Below the pieces are notes generated by a model. It was given only the letters and a program-made list of their open reading frames with translations, made no database searches and was not told the DNA's origin. A DNA stretch of 64,000 nucleotides from JAGXSE01 sp040757295. GTDB taxonomy: Bacteria; Bacillota; PH28-bin88. Positions 1 through 8,493 of the stretch are shown here, piece after piece (position 1 is the stretch's first letter; each line of letters starts with the position of its first letter). A program made the position numbers and the translations under genes. The DNA is taken from contig JBFLXH010000008.1 of the NCBI GenBank assembly GCA_040757295.1, positions 1 through 64,000 on the forward strand, given 5' to 3'.

Positions 1-352
1 CATTTCCTTTCCTCCCATACGCTGTTTTGTGTCCACCTACAGTGTACAGGAAAGTTTGATCGGGTGGTCAATTCTTCGCTGATCAAATGGCTAAAAATGG
101 TACATTTTTAGTTTAGCAAATACACTTCTCGGCATACTAAGAGATCTTGCACGTTTAGACTGCCGTTTATCGTTAGATTTAACATGAAATCGGAAAGTAA
201 CCTCATCAAAAGGTAAAATATCCGCGTCGTTACAGGGTTTTCGGTCACAGAAAGTTGCTAATTTTTTTGCGAAATAAACAGGACACTGCATGCCTCTTGT
301 CAAAGGTTAAATCACCACAAAATAACCGACGAGAGGGAGTGTCCTTAGCAAC
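1..352. other. Non-coding / IS left flank
   Basis: No convincing gene. A 70-codon minus-strand frame at 91-303 exists, but it has no recognisable family and sits in AT-rich DNA immediately upstream of the transposase. It may be a remnant or chance. A GAGGGAG Shine-Dalgarno-like run at about 333-339 precedes the transposase ATG. I could not identify the left terminal repeat of the IS; it may lie here or before the window. Confidence 0.4.
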
Positions 353-1822
353 ATGATAACACAAGCAATGGACCATGCGCCACAAAAAAGAACACGCTGC
401 GAACGCCGAATTGAGATTCTTAAGGAGCGTCGCCGAGTCAAGAAGATACTGAAAAAGCTACGCCCCGTTGCTTTTGACAACAACACCGTCACGGAAGCCG
501 GGAACTTCCAGTTCCTTGCCCGGTTTAAGGAACTCATCGGTCTGGACACCCTGATTGAAAGCCACTTCCATCTGGAGCAAAAAGCCAACTGTGTGTATTC
601 GGCCAAAAAGCTTGTCGATCACATGCTGGACTGTGCTTTGCTTGGTCACACGCGTTTTTCGCATATGAATGCGCTGCAGTCTGACCCCGGTTACCAGATC
701 GTCACCGGAATTGACCGATTTCCAGATGAGAGCACCTTCCGTGGTTTCCTGAACAAGCTCTCCTGGAGCCATCTAATTCAACTTGTCGCCCTAAATAGGG
801 ATCTGCTGGTACACAAAGCACGGACAGGCGAAAAGCGCTTGGTGTGGATCGACATCGACGATACGGTCATCACCCTATTCGGAGAACAAGAAGGCGCAAC
901 AATGGGCTGCAATCCACGTTACCACGGACGCCCCTCGTACAAGGTCCGGGTGGCTTTCATCGCCGAAAGCGGCGAATTGATCCACTTACAACTGAATCCA
1001 GGCAACACAAACGGTATGAAAGATCTGCTCTCGTTCGTCAAAGAAGTCGAAGGAATGCTGCCGTCAGAATGGATCATCGAAGGCATCCGGGCCGACTGCG
1101 GCTTTGCCGATGACGCTGTCATGGCTTACGCTGAAGAACGCGGCTGGCAGTATATCTTCAAGCTCCCGAAGAAAGCGACCGTCAAGAAGGCCATTACTTA
1201 TCTGCAGCAGCATCCTGCATTTTGGGAAACGCTCAGCGAAGAGGAAGAGTATATCACCTTTGCGACAGAGGACGATCGTTGGGCTGCCGCAGACATCCCG
1301 ATTCTCCTCACCAAGTGGGAAAAAGCCCGGCGTTGTGTCATCTACCGGGAAGCCCACGAAACCGAGGGCACGAACGATGGCCAACTAACCCTGAATTTGA
1401 CAACGTATTCCTTCCAGGCCATCGTCACGAATGCCGATCTCAAGCCGTTGCCGCTGCTTCGCTCGTACAACAAGCGCGCCAACATCGAGAATCGCATCGA
1501 CGAGTTGAAAGAGGGCTATGCGGTGGAGCAGAACAGCCAACATTCCATGCTACGTAATTTATTGTTCAGTTGGATCAAAGCCATCGCCTATAACGTAATG
1601 GTCTGGTTCAAACAGGCGTTGATGCCGGAATCGTTACAGAGGTGCGAGATCCAAACGATACGCCGGATGGTGATCCGGGTACCCGGCAATGTGGTCGGTT
1701 CCGGTCGCTACCAGCATATCCGGCTTGCTCCGAATCCGACGCTTGCTGTCATCGTTGAGTCGATGCAGAAAAAGCTTAGAGTGCTGGCGGAACGGTTCAT
1801 GCCGACTCTACAGGCGGCTTAA
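353..1822 (+). CDS. IS1380-family transposase
   Basis: DDE transposase of 489 residues, the usual size for IS1380-family enzymes. Acidic residues sit in IDIDDT (about D167/D169) and IRADCGF (about D248). The C-terminal third carries a textbook Y(2)R(3)E(6)K signature starting at YNKRANIE (about residues 372-379), followed by DELKEG. The ATG at 353 is preceded by a GAGGGAG ribosome-binding site. The frame is intact, so the element may still be active. It is the only long plus-strand gene in the left 36 kb and abuts the 3' end of the defence-like operon, consistent with a variable chromosomal spot. I did not find matching terminal inverted repeats, so the IS borders are not set. Confidence 0.93.
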   Translation: MITQAMDHAPQKRTRCERRIEILKERRRVKKILKKLRPVAFDNNTVTEAGNFQFLARFKELIGLDTLIESHFHLEQKANCVYSAKKLVDHMLDCALLGHTRFSHMNALQSDPGYQIVTGIDRFPDESTFRGFLNKLSWSHLIQLVALNRDLLVHKARTGEKRLVWIDIDDTVITLFGEQEGATMGCNPRYHGRPSYKVRVAFIAESGELIHLQLNPGNTNGMKDLLSFVKEVEGMLPSEWIIEGIRADCGFADDAVMAYAEERGWQYIFKLPKKATVKKAITYLQQHPAFWETLSEEEEYITFATEDDRWAAADIPILLTKWEKARRCVIYREAHETEGTNDGQLTLNLTTYSFQAIVTNADLKPLPLLRSYNKRANIENRIDELKEGYAVEQNSQHSMLRNLLFSWIKAIAYNVMVWFKQALMPESLQRCEIQTIRRMVIRVPGNVVGSGRYQHIRLAPNPTLAVIVESMQKKLRVLAERFMPTLQAA

Positions 1823-2192
1823 CGGTTCAATCCATTTGGCCTTTTCGGCAGTTCGACCTGTAAAAGCCAGGTCTTCTTTGGGTTGCTCAAAAAGCCCGCA
1901 AGCCCACATCTGAACGCAGGAAGATTCGAAGACTAGCCCAAATAAACTCATTTGAAATGGACATTCCGGGGTAAGACGGGTTATCCATAGGTTTGAGTTA
2001 TCCACATTCCGATTTCATGTTTAAACTAGATACACACCTCTGGCAGCCGGGCAAACCCGGGAAAAGCGTCTCAAGATGCTCGATCATTCGGCAGTTCAAG
2101 TTGGTCACCGACTGATACCCCCAGCCGTTTTTATTGCTGCCACAATCTGGAGATCGGAGATACAGGCTTTTACTTATTTTTCAGATCTACTC
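1823..2192. other. Intergenic, right flank of IS, with DnaA-box-like pair
   Basis: No gene seen between the transposase stop and the stop of the DUF499 gene. The stretch holds two 9-mers in direct orientation, TTATCCATA at 1981-1989 and TTATCCACA at 1998-2006. The second is a perfect DnaA-box consensus. Several plus- and minus-strand frames here are short shadows. No clear intrinsic terminator for the leftward operon was found. Confidence 0.4.
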
Positions 2193-5100
2193 TTAGCTGT
2201 CCTCAAATCCATGCGCCTTGACTTTCAGGGTCCGACAGTTCTCAGTAACGACATGGACTACGTGGTCGGGAACGCCGTCCGGGATCTTTGCTTGAACGTC
2301 CAAGGTGACGACCACTTCTGCTCCTACAATGGACGTGATATGCTGGAGGATCTCCTGGGCAAAATTCCCGACATCCCGGCTGATTCTAGTTGGGTCAAGC
2401 TGCACCGTGGCGTAAAATCGTCTCGGTTTTTTATCCACTACAGGTTCTGGCTGGGGAGTCCTGCCCTCGTCTCCACCCCCGGAAACATCCCACCCTGGGT
2501 GAACGGTACCTTCCCCGGCAGCATGTCCGTGCGTAGAACCAGGCTGATAAGTGATCCGTCCCCGTAGTCTTCTTTCCTCCTCTTCCTGCTCTTCCTGGAT
2601 TTGCTTTGCCGCCGGCTCCGCCTTCACCAGGAAGTGAGAAAGATCTGCCCTGGTGTATGAGTCACCGAATCTCAGGGCCATGAAACGGCCCGTATCCGTC
2701 ACCCCGGCGGCGATGCCGAAAAACTCCCTGGAGGCAAGCCCTTCATTGATGGCCGCTAAAAGGACATCGACATCTTTCAGCCTAGACAGGTAGCAATAGC
2801 GGCAGAGGTAATCCCAAACCTGTTTTATGGAGATATACTCCTGTTCCTTCCAAAGCCATTTGTCCAGTTCCATGCGCAGTAACCCTGGCGCCCATTTGGT
2901 GATCAGTAGCCCGCTAGTGCGCAAACTTTTAGAAGCCTTGACAACGGGACTATCTCCACCGCCACTGATGCGTGTTATCTCCCAAGAAACAGGGTTGATC
3001 CCATCCTGGGTGGGCACTAGTAGCCAACAATAGGCCTCCTTCAAGCGCAAGTCTACAGTTTCATCACTGCGTTTGTAGCTCTCCACAGCCTGTCGGCGCT
3101 GGTGGGCATCCAGGTTTAAGGCATCCGCATCCTCAACCACGGATTTCCACGCCAAAAAACGACGGGACTCACTTTCCAGGCTCTTTACAAGCTCCCGGTC
3201 CGGAGCAACAAACACCAGCATGTTCTGGTAAAGCCGGGGCCCCGTTCCGCGGTTCTTGAGAATGTCTTCTGCCGCCTTGACGGCTGGGCTCCCCATGTCT
3301 CCAGCCTTGTGCCCTTGGGCTGGCCCGAGGACTACCATGCGCACGGCTTGCTCATCCGGTACTTCAAGAGAGGAGGACGGGCAGGTATGCACGGCGGTAA
3401 AATCGCCCCGTTCCCGCATTCCCTTCAACCGGCGCTCCAGTTCCATCTCCACGTCATCTTTGGATACCTGCTGGGCGCGGTCTTCGACTGTCCGGCGCAA
3501 ATTCGGGGGCAGGTCGTACCAGTAGCGCTGATTATTGATATACAGGTGGGTAAGTTCGTTGACTAGACGTCCCATGGCGTCATTGAAGATAGCCACCTGT
3601 TCACCTGGCTGGACCACTCCTAAGCGGGCCCGGATGTCTTCGATGCCGCGCACACGCTGCTCCTTTACGGAGGGAGCACTACCCAAAAAGATGGACCGCG
3701 CCACCCGCCGTGCCGCCATCACGCGGCCGAATCGCTGGTTCGCCATGTCGATCTGATAAGTTTGGGACCGCGGCCCGTCCACGTCGCTTTCAATCACCGA
3801 GGTCCATCCTTCGGGGAGGTAACGGGTCAGTTCTTCCCGCACCGTCGTGTTATCTAAAGGTATAGAACCAGGCATAATGAGGAAGCTCTGATCCTGGCGG
3901 ATCCAGAGATCATGTATCACGGCTGCCATAAGCCTCAGAACACCACGCGTCTTCTGGAACCTCTCCAGGGTGGCCCAGTCATCGTAAAGCCGGTCGAAGA
4001 CTTCCGGATGGATAGGGTAACAGGCTTTCAAGCGCTCTAGGTAGGCTAACTCCCTGCATTCCGCGGGGAAATCCGACCCGCCTTCACGGTACATTTCACT
4101 AAAGGCTCGGCAAACTTCATCCCGGGCAGCCTCGTCCTGGACAGGCAAAAAGAGGCGGCGGCGGACAATAGCAAACCCCTCTTCGGCGCCTACCGGCTTC
4201 CAAATCGCTTCCATCCGGCCAAAGGTGTGTTCGATGAATTCAAGGGCCTTTTTCCCTGCCTCACCCCCGATCTCGATGTCGGATTCAGGGATGGAAGCCA
4301 CGAGGAGGCTATTCTTGCTCGCCCGGGCCGCTTCGGTCAGTTCCTGAACAAAAGTCAGCACTGCGTCAAATGTACCCGCCACCACGCCAGATTCGCCGTA
4401 GAGTTTGCGGGCATAGGCCACCAGCTCATCAATGAGAATGACACACGGCCCGCAAGCATCCAGAAGTTCCACTAAGGTCTCCGAACCAGGCGGGACAGAT
4501 GCCTTGTCAGCGTCCCGGACAATGTCGTATATTTTAGGGTTACTAGCCTGTTCTGCAAGCTGGGCGGCCATTTCGCCCCACAGGGTGCGGATGGTGATCC
4601 CAGGGAAGTTGGATGGGCGGCGTACCTTGGTTGGGTTCAAGGCCGTCCCCACCAGAACAGCTACCCTGGCTTTTGGGCACTTTGAAACACCGGCTTTCTC
4701 CAGTAAAGGCCGAGCATTAGGGATTTTCTCCAGTTGAGCCTGACCACGTAAAAGGTGATAGAGGGCCAGCATGCTGTGGGTTTTGCCACCGCCGAAGGCG
4801 GTCTTTAGTTGGATGACCGGTTCGCCGCCAAGGCCGGACACTCGACGCACAGCCTGAACCAGCAGCCCCATCATCCCCTCCGTGATGTAGGTGCGGCCGA
4901 AGAACTCCACCGGGTCCTGGTACTCTACCTGGGCGGTGCCCCTCAGCACCTGGGCCAGGTCGGCGGCAAATTCCGCCTGGCGGTAGCGCCCTTGGGCCAC
5001 ATCGGGATGGGGCTCCACTACAAAGCGCCAAGGCTGCAGCCCGTGCCTGGGAGGCATGGTTAGAACGGTAGCCGCATTAGTGGTCTTGGACGGTGCCAGG

Positions 5101-5591
5101 TGCCCTCCCCCGTTGCTTATGATCGTAGTAGACGCGCCGGTAGTACCGTACCTGATCTGCCGGACTAGCTCCCTTAGGGCTTCGGTTGTCTCGCTATCAA
5201 TGCCCTCTGCCATCCTGGCCATGGTATCCAACGCCCGCCAGGCATCCTCCGCAGAGAAATCGCCACTACCTTTGTGTGCCCACTTGTTGCGGGTAGTGAT
5301 GAGTTCCTTCACCCAGTTGCGGTGTTCCCGGCTCAGCTTGGTTCGAAAGATGTCATTCCAGTGAATATCAATTAGCAGAAGGCAACGGGCTGCATCGAGG
5401 GCGTCCACAAGCTGTACCCAGTCTCCCCCCGATGGCAAGTCGCGCCGCTGGACTTCCGTGAGCGTCTCAAAAACACCGTCCCGCCACCACATCTCACCGT
5501 ACCGCGCACGGAGTTCCCGGGCCACATAGGGCGCCAGGATCTCGGTCAGGAGCGCAAAGCCCCTGGTCACCAGCTCAAAGTTGTCACTCAC
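2193..5591 (-). CDS. DUF499 AAA-type ATPase with N-terminal Swt1-type HEPN domain
   Basis: Large predicted defence ATPase (1132 aa, COG1483/DUF499 type). Residues 1-130 form a Swt1-like HEPN domain with the motif RNKWAH (R101...H106), the R-x4-H signature of HEPN RNases. The P-loop is FGGGKTHS (K270, T271), and the Walker B is VILIDEL (D388, E389). A charged linker rich in E/Q lies near residues 1010-1035, before a basic C-terminal domain. The GTG at 5591 is chosen because a GGAGGGGGAG ribosome-binding site lies 5 bases upstream; the start is only 16 bases from the stop of the preceding methylase, so translation is probably coupled. It is the last gene of a four-gene operon with the helicase and two methylases. 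The RNase activity of the HEPN domain is inference from the motif. Confidence 0.85.
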   Translation of the reverse strand: MSDNFELVTRGFALLTEILAPYVARELRARYGEMWWRDGVFETLTEVQRRDLPSGGDWVQLVDALDAARCLLLIDIHWNDIFRTKLSREHRNWVKELITTRNKWAHKGSGDFSAEDAWRALDTMARMAEGIDSETTEALRELVRQIRYGTTGASTTIISNGGGHLAPSKTTNAATVLTMPPRHGLQPWRFVVEPHPDVAQGRYRQAEFAADLAQVLRGTAQVEYQDPVEFFGRTYITEGMMGLLVQAVRRVSGLGGEPVIQLKTAFGGGKTHSMLALYHLLRGQAQLEKIPNARPLLEKAGVSKCPKARVAVLVGTALNPTKVRRPSNFPGITIRTLWGEMAAQLAEQASNPKIYDIVRDADKASVPPGSETLVELLDACGPCVILIDELVAYARKLYGESGVVAGTFDAVLTFVQELTEAARASKNSLLVASIPESDIEIGGEAGKKALEFIEHTFGRMEAIWKPVGAEEGFAIVRRRLFLPVQDEAARDEVCRAFSEMYREGGSDFPAECRELAYLERLKACYPIHPEVFDRLYDDWATLERFQKTRGVLRLMAAVIHDLWIRQDQSFLIMPGSIPLDNTTVREELTRYLPEGWTSVIESDVDGPRSQTYQIDMANQRFGRVMAARRVARSIFLGSAPSVKEQRVRGIEDIRARLGVVQPGEQVAIFNDAMGRLVNELTHLYINNQRYWYDLPPNLRRTVEDRAQQVSKDDVEMELERRLKGMRERGDFTAVHTCPSSSLEVPDEQAVRMVVLGPAQGHKAGDMGSPAVKAAEDILKNRGTGPRLYQNMLVFVAPDRELVKSLESESRRFLAWKSVVEDADALNLDAHQRRQAVESYKRSDETVDLRLKEAYCWLLVPTQDGINPVSWEITRISGGGDSPVVKASKSLRTSGLLITKWAPGLLRMELDKWLWKEQEYISIKQVWDYLCRYCYLSRLKDVDVLLAAINEGLASREFFGIAAGVTDTGRFMALRFGDSYTRADLSHFLVKAEPAAKQIQEEQEEEERRLRGRITYQPGSTHGHAAGEGTVHPGWDVSGGGDEGRTPQPEPVVDKKPRRFYATVQLDPTRISRDVGNFAQEILQHITSIVGAEVVVTLDVQAKIPDGVPDHVVHVVTENCRTLKVKAHGFEDS

Positions 5592-5607
5592 TCCAACTCC
5601 CCCTCCC

Positions 5608-8400
5608 TTAGAAAATCAACTGAGACTGTACAGGAAAAGCCGCGGATAACTCCAGAGTTTTCTCCTGAATAGCCGGCCATGATACCACCAGATTATTATA
5701 GGCCAAGGCCTCCTCCGTCCATCCCCGGCGCTCAGAAATGGTGTAGAGGTGGTAGGCGAGACTTTTGGCCGCGTCGCCAAGGTCACTACCCATAGCGCGG
5801 GCCAACCTCGCCGCCTCCGCTTCGCCCCCCGTCTGTACGGCTCGCACCAAGTGCTGGGTACACAGCCAAATGCTTCGGTGACGCGTTTCTACCGGGCTCC
5901 AGTGGGGTTCCAATTCCTCGCGCCGGAAGAGGCGCACCTTGCCCCTAGCTGCGACCAGCATCCCTGCTTCGGCGAGGGCTGAAACAGCGGTGTTTTTTGC
6001 CCGGGCAAGGATGTCAGCCTCGCCGAAGGGAGCCTCTCTCATACCGAATTGCTCAAACCAGGCTACACAGAAGCGGGTGTCAGGGTCCAGATCTCCTTCC
6101 TGGGCCGCAAAGTAAGCGTCCAACTCCTGGTTGATAAGCTGCAGAGCGGACCGTACCGGCATAGGGCTGCCGTCGGGTTCCAGCACTTTACTGTACCTGG
6201 AGAAAACCGCCATCCCGGGGCCGATAGCGGCTTGGGCCAGGTCCACCGGAGCGATGTTCCCCTGCTGGAGGTCCTTCAGGGCTTTTGAAAGTTCCTGCTG
6301 GAGCGAGGACCGAAATTCACGCAATGTCGCCACAGGTGCATCGGCCGGTTGTGGCCGGCAAACAAGGACAATGGAAGTCGCCAACACGTTGCTGTTATGC
6401 CCGCGCATGCGCGCACTCATCTCTGTATGTAAGGGCCATGTTCCTGTAATCGTAAACCCCGACTTCAGCAATCCTCCCAGCATGGTCTCCCAACCGGTAG
6501 AAGTTGGGGTGGGATCATTCTCAGAACCGCCGGATTCCTCATCTATTTCGCTTTGTTTAAAGGCATAATAAACGGTTAGAGGATACTCGGGGTTGGCTAT
6601 CTCCCGGAGGTGGTTAAAAGCCTCCCTTAGCCCCTCCTCGAAGAACCGGCGTGCCTTATCCTTGTCTCCACCGAAGCGATACGGGTTGGCCACAAGTTCC
6701 CGGGCCTTCGGAACGAGCACCGTGGCAAAAAGGCTGGGGTAAATCTTGCCTAACATCGGCCGCAACCAGACGTAAAAGAAATCGGAAAGGTCGGCATAGC
6801 CAATATTGTCATAGTAAGGTGGATCTGTGGATATGACAGGCTTGGTCGATGTTTCAACAATTGAGATAGCATCACATTGCTTGCCTTCTCCGGGTATTCC
6901 TGCAGGTAACCCTTCCACAACCTGTGCTATCCGCTCTACCGTACCAAAAAAGTTTCCCGTGGCTTCACTGAAAGGATTGGCTTCGGCGTAGTCCCAAGTC
7001 ATAGGTATTGCTTGGCGGGCAAAGGTGTTGCGGATGCCGCCATTCCAGCCACAAATTGTTGACCACTGATCCGCGGATTTATCAACAGCGAATGCCAAGT
7101 AGGTCGCGACCGCATCGGCATATGCAGCAGCCCCTGACCCGCCCTTTTCCAGAGGGAGTTCATCATCCAGCAACCCGGCCGCCACTGCGTCCCGCCGCAC
7201 CAACTCCCGGGCTTCGCCGACCAGTTCGCTGAAGGTGGTCAAAGCCAAAAGCTGACGGGAGGTAAAAAGTTGGCGATGCCGTGAAATCCCATAACGTTGA
7301 ATCCGAAAACCTAAAGCCTGTTCCGGTAAGTCTGTCTCAGGCCCCCCCTTGGCTTCAACACGTAAAGCGATTTCTTCCTGCTCCGTTGAGGGGGACAAGT
7401 ACACACGTTTCTTCCCATCAGCCACCATAGCCAACAACCGGGTGCCTAGACGCTGAGCCTTTCCCTCTGCGCGGATATAGTCAAAGGAGACTGGAGTGCC
7501 ACAGCGGACACAGACCGCCCCCCGGCGGTTGATCGTCCCTTCCGGCGGCGCACCTTCCCCTTGCCGCACAACAAATTGGGCCTTGTTTGCTTTTTTGTCT
7601 ATAACAGGTTCCACCCAAATCTTTCTACCCGAGTTGGACGACAAAACAAACTTGCTCACAAGCGGCATCTCTATGCCGCATGCAGGGTTGGGGCACTTGA
7701 TGGTACGGGCCCACAGCCAAGCAGTGACCTTGGCCTTGCCGCTTCCATGTTCTTTAGGAAGGAATACGTCAGGGTATAGCTGGCCGATGCGCCGCTTCGC
7801 CTTTTCCAACATCCACCGACCATAGTAGCGGGTGTCCTCGGCGATCCCGGCCGATCCCCACCATTCGGCCTGGTTGCCAATTCTTTCGCGTGCTTCCGGG
7901 TTCACTGGGGGGCGGCCAGCAAATCTCGGCGGTATTTCAACAAGAGCTTTGGTAATTAAAGCCGCTACGGGGTTCAGGTCGCTACCATGTGCCGTGAGTC
8001 CCAGGCGCTGGGCCTCCAGGGGAATAGAGCCACCTCCGCAAAAAGGGTCCAGGACCGGCGGGGGATTACCTCCGGTGGATTTCAGGATTTCCTGGCGAGC
8101 TTCCCCAACCACTCGGTCATTGTTCGAGTTCTCCCATTTAACCAGGTCGCTGATGATGCGAAAGAGCCGTTTGCGCTCTTTTTCCTGCGCCTCCACCGTG
8201 GGAAATGCCTCCGGGTGGCTGGAAGGGTCATCGACCAGTGACGCAAACAGAATAGCCCGGCAAGTAGCCAGTGGCTTGCGGGACCACCAAAGATGCAGCG
8301 TAGAGGGATGACCATGATGGAGGAATTTCTCCCTGGCTGTTTCCTTATTGATTACCTCCAGCGGCAGGGCCACCTCGATGAGTTTCTTCCGTAGCGTCAT
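5608..8400 (-). CDS. DUF1156/COG1743 adenine-specific DNA methylase, copy 1
   Basis: Predicted N6-adenine DNA methyltransferase of 930 aa. The N-terminal DUF1156 region (LHLWWSRKPLA, residues 35-46) is followed by SAM-binding motif I, LDPFCGGGS (D118-G124), and the catalytic DPPY motif (526-529, in STDPPYYDN). The inserted middle part has paired cysteines (CPNPAC about 236-241, CVRC about 297-300) that look like a split zinc ribbon. An AGGAGGG ribosome-binding site precedes the ATG. It shares a colinear architecture and many identical blocks with the upstream neighbour, so the pair is a tandem duplication. Both active sites are intact. It follows copy 2 after 93 bases and precedes the DUF499 gene after 16 bases. 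Whether it methylates host DNA for self-protection or acts otherwise is not visible. Confidence 0.9.
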   Translation of the reverse strand: MTLRKKLIEVALPLEVINKETAREKFLHHGHPSTLHLWWSRKPLATCRAILFASLVDDPSSHPEAFPTVEAQEKERKRLFRIISDLVKWENSNNDRVVGEARQEILKSTGGNPPPVLDPFCGGGSIPLEAQRLGLTAHGSDLNPVAALITKALVEIPPRFAGRPPVNPEARERIGNQAEWWGSAGIAEDTRYYGRWMLEKAKRRIGQLYPDVFLPKEHGSGKAKVTAWLWARTIKCPNPACGIEMPLVSKFVLSSNSGRKIWVEPVIDKKANKAQFVVRQGEGAPPEGTINRRGAVCVRCGTPVSFDYIRAEGKAQRLGTRLLAMVADGKKRVYLSPSTEQEEIALRVEAKGGPETDLPEQALGFRIQRYGISRHRQLFTSRQLLALTTFSELVGEARELVRRDAVAAGLLDDELPLEKGGSGAAAYADAVATYLAFAVDKSADQWSTICGWNGGIRNTFARQAIPMTWDYAEANPFSEATGNFFGTVERIAQVVEGLPAGIPGEGKQCDAISIVETSTKPVISTDPPYYDNIGYADLSDFFYVWLRPMLGKIYPSLFATVLVPKARELVANPYRFGGDKDKARRFFEEGLREAFNHLREIANPEYPLTVYYAFKQSEIDEESGGSENDPTPTSTGWETMLGGLLKSGFTITGTWPLHTEMSARMRGHNSNVLATSIVLVCRPQPADAPVATLREFRSSLQQELSKALKDLQQGNIAPVDLAQAAIGPGMAVFSRYSKVLEPDGSPMPVRSALQLINQELDAYFAAQEGDLDPDTRFCVAWFEQFGMREAPFGEADILARAKNTAVSALAEAGMLVAARGKVRLFRREELEPHWSPVETRHRSIWLCTQHLVRAVQTGGEAEAARLARAMGSDLGDAAKSLAYHLYTISERRGWTEEALAYNNLVVSWPAIQEKTLELSAAFPVQSQLIF

Positions 8401-8493
8401 TTGGAGGTCCCTCCTAAGCTTCCCACACTCTGTTCACATTCTCGCGAATCTTTGCCATCCTGTAGTCGTTATGCAATGGCATCACAGTCTCTA

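Noticed and set aside
91..303. 70-codon minus-strand frame before the transposase
   Set aside because: No RBS or family; AT-rich flank of an IS. Not strong enough to list as a gene.
2076..2567. Plus-strand frame of 163 codons over the end of the DUF499 gene
   Set aside because: Antisense shadow of the DUF499 coding sequence; no family and no RBS.
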